In this document: positions 11,150 to 19,544 of the stretch, piece by piece
How positions within the stretch are numbered: position 1 is the first letter of the stretch
Layout of the letters: every line of letters begins with the position of its first letter
Source of the DNA: JAWLHK01 sp041690355 [NCBI: bacterium]
GTDB taxonomy: Bacteria; J088; JAWLBW01
Direction of reading: 5' to 3'
Assembly (NCBI GenBank): GCA_041690355.1
Contig: JAWLHK010000013.1
Span: forward strand, 1 to 64,000
Length of the DNA stretch: 64,000 nucleotides
Position numbers and translations under genes: made by a program
The notes under the pieces: generated by a model
Told to the model about the DNA's origin: nothing
Databases searched by the model: none
Seen by the model: only the letters and a program-made list of their open reading frames with translations

Positions 11150-11601
11150 TGTCTCGACTTGTTCTTCTGTCTGCCTTACTTCTTCTCCCGCTCGCCTTTG
11201 CGTGCCAGACCGAACCCAAAGAGGGGCTCGACACGGCGCTGCGCAAACTGGATCAGGTGCGGGGCAAGGTGCAGCTCGGCGAAACGCAGGGGGTGACGTT
11301 CGGTCCGTATCCGCATGCCGATTGGCTGGTTCTGGTGCCCGAGAACGCCTCGCCCGGGGCCTTCGAGGTCGAGCCCGCGTTCCGGCGCGAGGCGGGCGAC
11401 GAGGTCGTGCGGGCGCTGTCGGGGCGAAACGCGCCGATGATGGCCCTGGTGCGCAAGGGAAAGATCGTCGAAGAGGCGCCGCTCATGGAGCCCTATGCCG
11501 TACCGAAACTGCTCGCCCGTCGCGCCGAGGTCGTCGGGGGCGTGCGTTTCGTCCGGCTCGTGAACAATTACCGGCCCTACCAGATACGCCAGATCGATTA
11601 G
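11146..11601 (+). CDS. Small lipoprotein coupled to the ABC permease
   Basis: A 151-residue protein with signal peptide and lipobox (LPLAFAC). The mature part has no recognised domain: a short helical segment (DTALRKLDQVRGKVQLGE) followed by a compact region rich in Val/Ala. Its ATG overlaps the permease stop codon, so the two are translationally coupled and probably work together, for example as the periplasmic or outer-membrane partner of the exporter (inference). Transcription ends at the strong hairpin just downstream. Confidence 0.75.
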   Translation: MMSRLVLLSALLLLPLAFACQTEPKEGLDTALRKLDQVRGKVQLGETQGVTFGPYPHADWLVLVPENASPGAFEVEPAFRREAGDEVVRALSGRNAPMMALVRKGKIVEEAPLMEPYAVPKLLARRAEVVGGVRFVRLVNNYRPYQIRQID

Positions 11602-11626
11602 GCGCCGGAGCGGATTCAAGAAAAGA

Positions 11627-11655
11627 GCCGGCGCGGGCGGGGAGCCCGTGCCGGC
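11627..11655. terminator. Long GC-rich hairpin between convergent genes
   Basis: A stem of 12 pairs with one G-T wobble (gccggcgcgggc with gcccgtgccggc) closes a 5-nt loop. On the minus strand the 3' side reads TCTTTTCTT; on the plus strand the T-tract is weak. It lies between the convergent lipoprotein and barrel genes and most likely terminates both. Confidence 0.65.
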
Positions 11656-11679
11656 TTCATTGTCTCGAACGTTGCCGGC

Positions 11680-12417
11680 TCAGAAGACGGCGCCGACCGT
11701 CAGCCCGACGTTCCACTGATTGCCGTCGGGGAAGTTGTCGTCGAGGGCCGTCGTGAGGATGCGATACCCGCCACGGGCGCCCAGCGAGAAGTTGTTCGTC
11801 GGCATCCAGGTGACGCCGGCCGCCAGGGGCACGCCGATGGTTTCGTTCGCATCGCTCGACACATCGGCCCCGCCCGAACCGTCAAAGCGGTAGTAGTTCA
11901 CGCCCGCGGCCAGAAACGGGTCGATCTGGATGTCGCCCTGGCCGATGACCTCCATGAGGTTGAGGCGCAGCAGCGCTTCACCGGCCGAGCTGATCAGTTC
12001 GCCATCCTGACCGAGGGCAACGTTACCGATGGTGACGTCGGCCAGGGAGTTGGCGGCCCCGAAGTAGCTGACTTCGACACCCACCGGGCTGTTCATCCCC
12101 CAGATGCCGCGCAGCTCCCAGTTGCCGCCGACGTCGAGTTCGTCGTCGATGTCGCCGGTAAAGCTGTTGACGCCGCCGCCGAGTTCGACGGCGAAATTGT
12201 TGGTCTGAACCGGCTCGGGCTGCGGCCGCGGGATGACCGCTTCGTCGACCTCGACGTCGCCCTCAGCTTCGAGGCCGGGCTCTTCGAGGATGACTTCAGA
12301 CTCTTCCTCTTCCGTAAACCAGCCTTCGTCACCCTGGGTCTGCGACCACGCCGGCGTCGCTGCGGCCAACACCAGCGCCAGCAGGAATGTAAAGCCAATA
12401 CCGAGGATTCTGGACAT
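11680..12417 (-). CDS. Outer-membrane beta-barrel protein, small
   Basis: A 245-residue secreted protein. AAGGAGG precedes the ATG, giving a signal peptide ending ...LAAATPAWSQ. A very acidic segment follows (FTEEEESEVILEEP, about 30-65), then a run of alternating hydrophobic strands (NFAVELGGGVNSF to NVGLTVGAVF) ending in Phe, as expected of an eight-stranded OmpA/OmpW-like barrel. The exact family is not recognised. The acidic N-terminus might bind cations or face the periplasm (inference). Monocistronic, with its own terminator. Confidence 0.75.
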   Translation of the reverse strand: MSRILGIGFTFLLALVLAAATPAWSQTQGDEGWFTEEEESEVILEEPGLEAEGDVEVDEAVIPRPQPEPVQTNNFAVELGGGVNSFTGDIDDELDVGGNWELRGIWGMNSPVGVEVSYFGAANSLADVTIGNVALGQDGELISSAGEALLRLNLMEVIGQGDIQIDPFLAAGVNYYRFDGSGGADVSSDANETIGVPLAAGVTWMPTNNFSLGARGGYRILTTALDDNFPDGNQWNVGLTVGAVF

Positions 12418-12632
12418 TGCGTCCTCCTTTTTCAGTGCACGAGAATTCCACGGCGGTATCCCGAACGCACCGCAGGGCCCGCATGGAGCCATGCAGGAAG
12501 CGCGGGTTCCGCTGTGTTCATTTCGCGTGCCGCGTGGCGATCTGCCAAGGGCACCCGATGAGGGAGAGGCCCCTCGCCCGGAAATGTGCAGAAAGGGGGA
12601 GGGGCCGGGCGGAAAGGGTCGTACGAAAGATC

Positions 12633-12690
12633 TTGCAGGTATCCGCTCCGGGCGGATATCATTTGTCTTTTGAGCGTTCCGTATTACGGA
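12633..12690 (+). promoter_or_regulatory. Promoter and inverted repeats upstream of the yfiR-like operon
   Basis: TTGCAG (12633-12638) and TATCAT (12657-12662), 18 bp apart, form a good sigma-70 promoter. Between them lies an inverted repeat TATCCGC-5 nt-GCGGATA (12640-12658), and further down a perfect 13-bp palindrome TCCGTATTACGGA (12678-12690) just before the ribosome site. Either palindrome could be an operator. The rest of the 290-bp gap (12418-12708) shows nothing else I can name. Confidence 0.5.
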
Positions 12691-12708
12691 TTGCTCGGGA
12701 GGGGAGAC

Positions 12709-13266
12709 ATGCGAGTTTTCTGGGTGGCGAGCCTGCTCGCGGCGCTCGTTCTATCGGCGGCGCCCGGGCTGTCCGGTGCCGATGCAGAGGGGCCGCAACT
12801 ATCCCCATCGCATCAGGCGAAGCTTCTTCTGGTTGCGCTCTCCTTCTTCCGCGACATGCCGTCCGAGGGGGCGAACCTGAACGTCCTCGTACTCGGGTCG
12901 TGCCCGCTGGCCGACGCCCTGGCTGAAATGGACGGCAAGGCGCTCAACGGCAGGTCGCTGCGCATGGAGAGCCTGCGCGAGCGCTCCAGTGAGTCGGCGC
13001 TGCGCAAGCGGTTCGCCGAGCGCCCCTATGCGGCTGTCGTCGATTGCAGCCGGCGTACCGATCACGCGAAGGCCGTGGCGGCTGCCGCTTCCGTACACAA
13101 GGTACTCCACATCACCGGCGATTCGGCTACGGTCGAGGCGGGTGCGGCCCTGGGCACCGAGGTACGTAACGGGCGTCCGGGCCTGGTGCTCAATCTCACC
13201 ACCGTTCGCACGCTCGGCATTTCCTTTGACGGCCGCCTCGCGGGCGCCGCCAGAATTCTTCAGTAA
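12709..13266 (+). CDS. YfiR family (DUF4154) periplasmic protein
   Basis: A 185-residue secreted protein (signal peptide MRVFWVASLLAALVLSAAPGLSGA). The pattern of a Rossmann-like fold with LNVLVLGSCPLADAL, YAAVVDCS and VLHITGD strands, closing on a FDGRLAGAARILQ segment, fits the YfiR/DUF4154 family. In Pseudomonas YfiR is a periplasmic inhibitor of a membrane diguanylate cyclase; many relatives instead sit next to TonB-dependent receptors, as here. The ATG is preceded by GGAGGGGAG. The next gene begins 10 bp later on GTG. Confidence 0.7.
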   Translation: MRVFWVASLLAALVLSAAPGLSGADAEGPQLSPSHQAKLLLVALSFFRDMPSEGANLNVLVLGSCPLADALAEMDGKALNGRSLRMESLRERSSESALRKRFAERPYAAVVDCSRRTDHAKAVAAAASVHKVLHITGDSATVEAGAALGTEVRNGRPGLVLNLTTVRTLGISFDGRLAGAARILQ

Positions 13267-13276
13267 GGAATCTCCC

Positions 13277-15397
13277 GTGCTTTCACCCGCATTTCTGATT
13301 CTCGCATTCGCCGCGTCGGTGACTTCGCCCGCGCCTCTCGCGATGACTGAAGGTGTGTCGTCGCCTGTTTCCGTAACCGCAGAAGCCGCGGCAGCCCCCG
13401 TGACCGGCGCATCGGGAGGCGCCGTGGGCGACTTCGGCGACATCACAGGCGGCAGCAGCCTCGAAGACCTGCTCCGTTTTTCCTTGCACGAGGAGAAGAA
13501 CGTCTCTGTGCAGGCTGCCAGCAAGTACGGCCAGTCGGTGCGGCGTACGCCCGCGAGCGTGCTCGTCATTTCGCGGGACGAAATCGTGCGGCACAAGTAC
13601 CGGAGCATTCCCGAAGCGTTGCAGGCGGTGCCCGGCTTCTTCGTCTACAACGACACGCTCTACGATTTCGTGAACGTGCGGGGCATGGGGCTGCCCGGCG
13701 ACTTCAACACGCGCGTCCTGCTGCTGCTCAATGGCCACACGCTCAACGTGAGCGCCGGGCCCGGGGGCGCCAACCTGCACGACTTTCACCTCGACATTCA
13801 GTCGGTCGAGCGTATCGAAGTCATACGCGGACCCGGCAGCGTGGTCTACGGAACCGGCGCGTTCTTCGCCGTCATCAACGTGATCACCGTCGCGCCGGAC
13901 TCTGAAAGCACGAACTATCTGTCGGCAGGCGCCGGCGGGCCCGACGCCATCGGTGAGGCCAGTCTTGCCAACGGCGGCCGGAGCGGCGAGTGGTGGTGGC
14001 AGTTTCTCTCGCGCGGTTATGCCGACAACGGCATTGAAAGGTACTTTGCGGCGTACGATCGCGCCGCGCCCGGCGCCGACGCGCGGGCGACCCGCGACGG
14101 GACGAGCCGGGAGGATCGCGATCGCGCCACCGGTGTCTACGGCCGTCTCGGCTGGCGCGAGTTCACGCTGTCGGTCTACGGCGCCTCGCGCACGAAGCAG
14201 GAGCCGACGGCGCAGTTCGAAACCGATTTTCCGGCGACGGCCAACTACGCCGCCGATCACCGTGGCTTCGGCGAATTGACCTATCAGAAGCAGTGGGAAA
14301 CCTTTCGCCTCATCGGCCGCGCCTTCGGTGACTACGGCAACTGGCAGGACCATCTGCTCTATGATGGCGGCATCTATCGTGACATGATTGAGGATCGCAA
14401 GGGCGGTACCGAGCTGCGCGGCGTGCTGCAGACCGAGCGTCATGAATTTCTCCTGGGGGTCGAGGCGAACCGGCACGCGGTCTTCATGCCTTCGGGCGAT
14501 CTCGAGCCGTACCGGCTGCAGGTCGCCGATCCGAATCGCATCTGGTTCACGACCGCGAGCGTCTACGCACAGGAGAGCTGGCAGCCGGTGAACCCGCTCC
14601 TCTTCGTCGCGGGGGGGCAGTTGAACACGAACAACCTCTACGACCCGTTCCTCGCGCCGCGGGCGGGCATCCACGTTTTCCCCACCGAGACGCAGACGAT
14701 CAAGCTTCTGTACAGCACGGGTATCCGTCAGCCGACGGCCTTCGAGCGCTTCTTCGCCGATCAGGATTTCTTCATCGCCAATGCGGCCCTGACGCCCGAG
14801 TTCATCCAGACGGGAGAGCTTTCGTACGAGTTCTATCCGGTCGAGAATCTGCGCACGTACCTCGGCGGATTTCTGAACCGTTATGACGACGTCATCACGG
14901 CCATCAACGTGCCCCGTCCCATCGCCGACGACCCCGAGCACACGGTCAATCAGTTCGTGAACCAGGGCTCCATCCGTTCGTACGGAACCGAGGTGCATCT
15001 CGAGGCCCGGCTGCCGGGCGCGTGGACCGCCTTCGGCGGCGTGACCTGGCAGCGCGCAAAGGACACCCTCACCGGGTTGACGCCCGATGCGAGCCCGGCC
15101 TGGCTCGGGAATCTGCGTGCCGCAGGACCGGTGGGCGAAACCCTTCTGCTGGGCGTGGACGCCAACTACGTGGGCAGCCGGCGCCTGACCTCGGGCGTGG
15201 GGGCCGCGAACCCCTACTGGCTGGTGAATGCCGCCCTCTCGACGAAGCGGTTCGACAGCGGCTTCCAGGCGTCGGTGCGGGTACGCAACCTGCTCGACGT
15301 CGACTACGAAGAGCTGGTCTCGAGCGACCACGCGCCGCTGGTCACGGTCGCTCAGCGCCCGCTGACGGCGGTCATGCGCGTCGATTATCACTACTGA
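13277..15397 (+). CDS. TonB-dependent receptor (paired with YfiR-like protein)
   Basis: A 706-residue outer-membrane receptor. It starts at a GTG with AAGGA 8 nt upstream, followed by a signal peptide (LSPAFLILAFAASVTS). A short Pro/Val/Thr/Ala-rich stretch (about 25-45) precedes a TonB-box/plug region: SVQAASKYGQSVRRTPASV, then VISRDEIVRHKYRSIPEAL, VRGMG and ERIEVIRGPGSVVYG, the classic plug signature. The barrel ends in Tyr. There is no carboxypeptidase-like domain, unlike the receptor at 4.5 kb. The pairing with YfiR suggests a substrate-sensing unit (inference); the substrate is unknown. Confidence 0.88.
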   Translation: MLSPAFLILAFAASVTSPAPLAMTEGVSSPVSVTAEAAAAPVTGASGGAVGDFGDITGGSSLEDLLRFSLHEEKNVSVQAASKYGQSVRRTPASVLVISRDEIVRHKYRSIPEALQAVPGFFVYNDTLYDFVNVRGMGLPGDFNTRVLLLLNGHTLNVSAGPGGANLHDFHLDIQSVERIEVIRGPGSVVYGTGAFFAVINVITVAPDSESTNYLSAGAGGPDAIGEASLANGGRSGEWWWQFLSRGYADNGIERYFAAYDRAAPGADARATRDGTSREDRDRATGVYGRLGWREFTLSVYGASRTKQEPTAQFETDFPATANYAADHRGFGELTYQKQWETFRLIGRAFGDYGNWQDHLLYDGGIYRDMIEDRKGGTELRGVLQTERHEFLLGVEANRHAVFMPSGDLEPYRLQVADPNRIWFTTASVYAQESWQPVNPLLFVAGGQLNTNNLYDPFLAPRAGIHVFPTETQTIKLLYSTGIRQPTAFERFFADQDFFIANAALTPEFIQTGELSYEFYPVENLRTYLGGFLNRYDDVITAINVPRPIADDPEHTVNQFVNQGSIRSYGTEVHLEARLPGAWTAFGGVTWQRAKDTLTGLTPDASPAWLGNLRAAGPVGETLLLGVDANYVGSRRLTSGVGAANPYWLVNAALSTKRFDSGFQASVRVRNLLDVDYEELVSSDHAPLVTVAQRPLTAVMRVDYHY

Positions 15398-15467
15398 GCA
15401 CGCACGCACTGCAGGCAGGAGCGGGGCGGGCGTAGAGTAGACTACCGGAAGATCATCAAGATCGACG

Positions 15468-15598
15468 CTGGAGGATATTCGAGCCTGCCTGGCGTTCGCT
15501 GCCGACCGCGTACGAAAAATGGTTTCGATACCACCTTCGGCTTGAAGCTTCCCTTCGACCACAACCTCTCGCCTCGCCTTTGCCGGCTCCTGCGATAG
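15468..15598 (+). pseudogene. Remnant of a DUF433/DUF5615 toxin-antitoxin module
   Basis: In the 213-bp gap after the TonB receptor, the frame from 15468 to 15545 reads LEDIRACLAFAADRVRK and so on to a TGA, like the C-terminal end of DUF433 antitoxins. A TTG at 15542 overlaps that stop and opens LKLPFDHNLSPRLCRLLR before a TAG at 15598. That matches the N-terminus of the DUF5615 PIN-like toxins that normally follow DUF433. The 5' part of the antitoxin and most of the toxin are missing. Recognition is by motif only. Confidence 0.65.
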
Positions 15599-15610
15599 GA
15601 AGCGGACCGT

Positions 15611-17269
15611 TCACCCTGCCGCTGCCATGCGGGCGGCCGCCTTCTCGGCCTCCCGCCGCGTCCGCGCATGCTTGAGAATCGTCGGTATCAGGTTCCGCCG
15701 GAGGACGGCCGAGGCCGAGAGTACGCCGCCGAAGAGCGCGCCGCCGACGCCGCAGGTTACGATGTCCTGGCCGGTCAGGTAGAGCCCCTTCACGGGTGAC
15801 TCGGCGCGCAGGAAGCGCTGGCGGAACCGTTCGGGCGTGTGCTCGATGCCGTAGATTTCGCCGTGCCCGTAGTTGCAGAAGTTCTGGGTCGTGAGCGGCG
15901 AGCTCAGCTCATAGACGTCGACCTTGCCGCGGATTTGCGGCACGTGGCGGTAGAGCTCTTCGAGCAGGCGCTGGGCGAACTTCTCCTTGAACGCTTCGTA
16001 GTCTTCGCCGCGCTTTTTCCAACGCGAACCCTCCCACTTCGTCCACCACTCGTACGGCGTGATGGTGATGACGTCGATCGTCGAACGTCCGGGATGACGG
16101 TTCTCGAAATCCGGATCCTTGGCCGACGGAAACGAGACGTAAACGACGGGGAAGGGGGCGTCCGGATCCGATCGCTGGGCGGCCAGGTTCCGCTCCGGAT
16201 TCTCGTTCGGATAGATCCAGAGGTTGTTCTTCGGCAGGTCCAGGCTCTCGGTCGACTCCTTGAGGCCGATGTACAGGCACATGTGCGCGGCCGAGGCGCG
16301 GATCGGCTTCATCTTGCGAACCAGACCGCGGCGTTCGGCGACCGGGCGGGGCAGCAGCCGGTTATAGGTCACGTCGACGCCGGCGCCGCTGATGATGACC
16401 GGCGCGCGCAGAACGGCGTCATCGGCGGCCATGCGCACGCCCACGGCGCGGCCATTCTCGATCACGATCTCCTTCACGTCCGCATTGATGAGCACCTTGC
16501 CGCCCGCCTGCTGAATCAGCGGAATGATCGTCTCGGCAATTCGTCCCGAGCCGCCGATCGGATAGTATCCGCCCTCGAAGTAGTGGTTGGCCACCATGGC
16601 GTGAATCATGAAGCTCGCCTCGCCCGGCGCCAGCCCGTAATCCCCGTGCTGCGCCGTGAGCACGGCGATAAGCTTCTGGTCGCTCGTGAGCTCCTCGAGA
16701 ACCTCGCGCACGGTGCGGTTCGAGTATTGGAGGAATTTGCGGCGCAGCAGCGGGCCGGCTACGGCGGCGATGGCGCGCGGCAGCGCTTTCGCGGCGTGAA
16801 AGGGGAGGCTCGTTTTCAAGGCCGCGTCGACCAGCTCGAAGTAGCGGTCGATGGCCTTCTCTTCGCCGGGGAACCGTTGCATCAGCATGGCGCGCAGGTT
16901 CTTACGGCCCTTGGGGAAGGGGAAATGTTCATCGCCAAGGATGACCCGGTCGTAAACCTCTCCCATATCGGCCCATTCGAGCTTGCCGTCGGTCACCTCG
17001 TCGAAGACGGCCCGCAGGACGCTCCCCCGCTTCACGTCGCCGATGTAATGGACACCGACGTCCCATTCGTAGCCCGGCCGGTGAAAGATGTGCGTGAAGC
17101 CGCCGACGGTGTAGTGCCGTTCGAGTACGAGTACTTTATTCCCCGCTTCTTTCGCGAGAAGAGCGGCGGCCGTCAGGCTTCCGATGCCCGACCCGATGAC
17201 GATGACGTCGTAAGTATCGGTGACCGGGCGCCGCTTGTACGGTTCGGCAATGGGCGGGGTGGCCTGCAT
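15611..17269 (-). CDS. FAD-dependent oxidoreductase of the retinol saturase/carotenoid isomerase family
   Basis: A 552-residue flavoprotein. The dinucleotide-binding motif VIGSGIGSLTAAALLAKEAG (about 25-45) and the following VLERHYTVGGFTHIF match the phytoene-desaturase/CrtISO/RetSat group, and the C-terminal GLYLTGQDIVTCGVGGALFGG closes the FAD site. Such enzymes saturate or isomerise polyene or long-chain double bonds; the true substrate is unknown and no carotenoid genes are nearby. Its ATG lies one base after the stop of the TetR gene, with AAGGAG upstream, so regulator and enzyme form one transcript. Confidence 0.85.
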   Translation of the reverse strand: MQATPPIAEPYKRRPVTDTYDVIVIGSGIGSLTAAALLAKEAGNKVLVLERHYTVGGFTHIFHRPGYEWDVGVHYIGDVKRGSVLRAVFDEVTDGKLEWADMGEVYDRVILGDEHFPFPKGRKNLRAMLMQRFPGEEKAIDRYFELVDAALKTSLPFHAAKALPRAIAAVAGPLLRRKFLQYSNRTVREVLEELTSDQKLIAVLTAQHGDYGLAPGEASFMIHAMVANHYFEGGYYPIGGSGRIAETIIPLIQQAGGKVLINADVKEIVIENGRAVGVRMAADDAVLRAPVIISGAGVDVTYNRLLPRPVAERRGLVRKMKPIRASAAHMCLYIGLKESTESLDLPKNNLWIYPNENPERNLAAQRSDPDAPFPVVYVSFPSAKDPDFENRHPGRSTIDVITITPYEWWTKWEGSRWKKRGEDYEAFKEKFAQRLLEELYRHVPQIRGKVDVYELSSPLTTQNFCNYGHGEIYGIEHTPERFRQRFLRAESPVKGLYLTGQDIVTCGVGGALFGGVLSASAVLRRNLIPTILKHARTRREAEKAAARMAAAG

Positions 17270-17270
17270 G

Positions 17271-17891
17271 TCATTTCTCCTTGTCTACGGCGTATACAGC
17301 CGGCTGATTGCGAGTGGGTTTCGCGCCGAACGCGGTGATGAACCGGCCGACGGAGCGGAAGTAGAGGGATTCGAACGCGGGGCGGTCGACCTGGAGTTTT
17401 CCCGCGAGAAACAGCGAGACGAGCCCGTGCACCTGGGCCCAGATGCTGAGCGCCGCGTCTTCGGGATCGTCCGTTTTCAGGAGGCGCTCGTCGGCGCATT
17501 CACGGATGCGGTCGACGAGAAAGCGAAAGGTGGCCGCATCCTGCCAGCCGGGGCCGGCCGCATGGAGCGCGGGCGAGGAATCGAGAAAGATCAGGGCGTA
17601 ATCGCGCGGGTGATCGAGCGCGAACTCGAGGTAGGCCCTCCCCGAGGCGAGAAGGCGCTCCCAGGGGCCGGGCTCTGAAAGCGAGCGCTGGAGATATTCG
17701 AAGAAGATGCGATGCCCTTCGCCGCAGACGGCGCGCACGAGGGCGTCACGGTTGGCGTAGTGGCGGTAGATGGCCATCGGCGTGATGCCCGATCGCGCGG
17801 CGACGGTGCGCATCGTGACGGCGTCGATCCCCTCGGTGAGAAAGATCGCGCGGGCGTCGGTCAGGATGCGGGCGCCGGTTTCAGTTCGCAT
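17271..17891 (-). CDS. TetR/AcrR family transcriptional regulator
   Basis: A 206-residue regulator. The N-terminal helix-turn-helix (about 8-50, AVTMRTVAARSGITPMAIYRHY) is typical of TetR; the C-terminal ligand domain (about 75-190) includes HPRDYALIFLDSSPA and ISIWAQVHG-like helices of the WHG subgroup. It heads an operon with the retinol-saturase-like enzyme and so probably controls that enzyme and itself. A 15-bp palindrome directly touches its start codon. The transcript is predicted to be leaderless or nearly so. Confidence 0.9.
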   Translation of the reverse strand: MRTETGARILTDARAIFLTEGIDAVTMRTVAARSGITPMAIYRHYANRDALVRAVCGEGHRIFFEYLQRSLSEPGPWERLLASGRAYLEFALDHPRDYALIFLDSSPALHAAGPGWQDAATFRFLVDRIRECADERLLKTDDPEDAALSIWAQVHGLVSLFLAGKLQVDRPAFESLYFRSVGRFITAFGAKPTRNQPAVYAVDKEK

Positions 17892-17928
17892 GTATACACT
17901 GTATACTGCGAGCCCCGCTCGTTGTCAA
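17892..17928 (-). promoter_or_regulatory. Promoter and palindromic operator of the tetR operon
   Basis: On the minus strand, TTGACA (17928-17923), a 17-bp spacer and TATACA (17905-17900) form a strong sigma-70 promoter. The palindrome GTATAC-ACT-GTATAC (17892-17906) covers the -10 box and ends at the base next to the ATG (17891). A repressor bound there would block RNA polymerase, which fits TetR autoregulation. The start point would fall within about 0-2 nt of the ATG, leaving no room for a ribosome site. Confidence 0.75.
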
Positions 17929-17946
17929 GGGGGAGACTGCCGATTT

Positions 17947-19443
17947 TTATCCGCCCAGAATCCGTTCCACCAGCAGCACGCTCATCACCGTTACGGCTGC
18001 CGTGGCCATCAGGTTCAGCCAGAATCCGGCGCGCGCCATGGCCTCGCCGGGTACATGCCCGCTGCCGTAGACGATGGCGTTCGGCGGGGTCGCCACCGGG
18101 AGCATGAAGGCGCAGCTGGCCGACACCGCCACGGCCGTCATGGCCAGCAGCGGCTGAAGTCCCAGGGTCGGCGCAATGGCGGCCACAATCGGCAGCAGGG
18201 CCGCCGTCGTCGCCGTGTTGCTCGTCAGTTCGGTCAGAAAGATGACGAAGAGAACGAGGGCGGCGAGGATGACGAGCGGCGGGAGCCCGCTGAGACCCCC
18301 CACCTGGGCCCCGAGGTATTCGGCCACCCCGTTGGCGCGCACGGCTGCCGCCAGGCTGAGGCCGCCGCCGAAGAGAAGCAGGATGCCCCAGGGAAGCCGC
18401 ACGGCCGTGCTCCAGTCCATGGTGAACGTTCGCGCACGCGCATCGACCGGGATGAGAAAGAGCAGCAGGGCCGCGCTCACGGCGATACCGGTGTCGTCGA
18501 GGCCGCCGAGCGGAGGCCAGCGATTGAGCAGCGGCCGGAGAATCCACGCGAGCGCCGTGAGTACGAAGACGAAGAAGGTCACCCGCTCGCCACGGTTGGG
18601 CGACCCGAGGCCGGCGTACATCGCGCGCGCAAAGGCGGGTTCGAGCGGTATGCGCAGGGCATGGAGCGGAAAAAGGAAGCGCGTCAACAGCCCCCAGGCG
18701 AGCGGCAGCAGTACGGCCACCAGGGGAATGCCGTAGAGCATCCACTGTGCAAAACCGATGCGGATGCCCATCTGGCGTTCCGCATAAGATGCGAGAAACA
18801 GATTCGGCGGCGTGCCGATGAGGGTGCCGAGTCCGCCGATGGAGGCCGCCCAGGCGATGCCGAGCATGAGCGCCAGGGCGAAATGGCGCTGGTCGTCGCC
18901 ATGCATGCCGGCGGCCTTTTCCCGGAGCAGGCCGATCACGCTCACGGCGATGGGGAGCATGATGATCGTGGTCGCCGTGTTCGAGACCCACATGCTGAGC
19001 ACGGCCGTGACGAGCATGAAGACGGCGATGATCCCCGCGGCCCGCGTGCCCGCCATGCGCAACGCAAAGAGGGCGATGCGCGTGTGCAGCCCCCAGCGCT
19101 CCATCGAGAGGGCGAGCACGAATCCGCCGAGAAAGAGAAAAATCGTCTCGTGTCCGTAGGGGGCGGCGGCGGCGCCGATGCCCGCGATGCCGAGGGGCGG
19201 AAAAATCGCGAGGGGGAGCAGCGCCGTCGCGTAGACCGGTATCGCCTCGGTCATCCACCAGACGGCCATCCAGACCCCGACCGCGGCGGTGGCGCGTCCG
19301 GCAGCCGTGAAGGGGACGGTGTCTCCGGCCGGATCGACGAAGGCGGCCGGAAGAGCGGCCCAGGCCAGTACGGCGAGCACGGGCCCGAGGGGTAGTCCCA
19401 GCCAGCTGACGAAGGAGCGGTCGAAGCGCATGCCTTCATTCAA
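17947..19443 (-). CDS. DASS (SLC13) family anion/sodium symporter
   Basis: A 498-residue inner-membrane transporter of the divalent anion:Na+ symporter family, which moves dicarboxylates, citrate or sulfate. About twelve helices are visible. The two inverted-repeat hairpin motifs typical of the fold are present: MWVSNTATTIIMLPIA and TELTSNTATTAALLPIVA (the SNT signatures), and near the end LPVATPPNAIVYGSG. Substrate specificity cannot be read. The ATG at 19443 has no clear ribosome site; ATG 19431 is an alternative. It lies upstream of tetR on the same strand with 55 bp between, including the tetR promoter. Confidence 0.9.
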   Translation of the reverse strand: MNEGMRFDRSFVSWLGLPLGPVLAVLAWAALPAAFVDPAGDTVPFTAAGRATAAVGVWMAVWWMTEAIPVYATALLPLAIFPPLGIAGIGAAAAPYGHETIFLFLGGFVLALSMERWGLHTRIALFALRMAGTRAAGIIAVFMLVTAVLSMWVSNTATTIIMLPIAVSVIGLLREKAAGMHGDDQRHFALALMLGIAWAASIGGLGTLIGTPPNLFLASYAERQMGIRIGFAQWMLYGIPLVAVLLPLAWGLLTRFLFPLHALRIPLEPAFARAMYAGLGSPNRGERVTFFVFVLTALAWILRPLLNRWPPLGGLDDTGIAVSAALLLFLIPVDARARTFTMDWSTAVRLPWGILLLFGGGLSLAAAVRANGVAEYLGAQVGGLSGLPPLVILAALVLFVIFLTELTSNTATTAALLPIVAAIAPTLGLQPLLAMTAVAVSASCAFMLPVATPPNAIVYGSGHVPGEAMARAGFWLNLMATAAVTVMSVLLVERILGG

Positions 19444-19544
19444 TCGGCCATCCGGCCGGAAGGCAAGCCGGGGGGCCTGGCGGCCGACTCCCGGTTCGGC
19501 CTGCGGAGCCCGGGTTCAACCGGCTCCGCAGGTGCGAGGCTCCG

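Noticed and set aside
12418-12708. Possible small gene in the 290-bp gap between the barrel and the yfiR-like gene
   Set aside because: The open frames there lack ribosome sites and conserved-looking composition; promoters and palindromes explain the region better.
13283-15562. A 759-codon minus-strand frame opposite the second TonB receptor
   Set aside because: The receptor strand has a signal peptide, plug motifs and a ribosome site; the antisense product resembles nothing.
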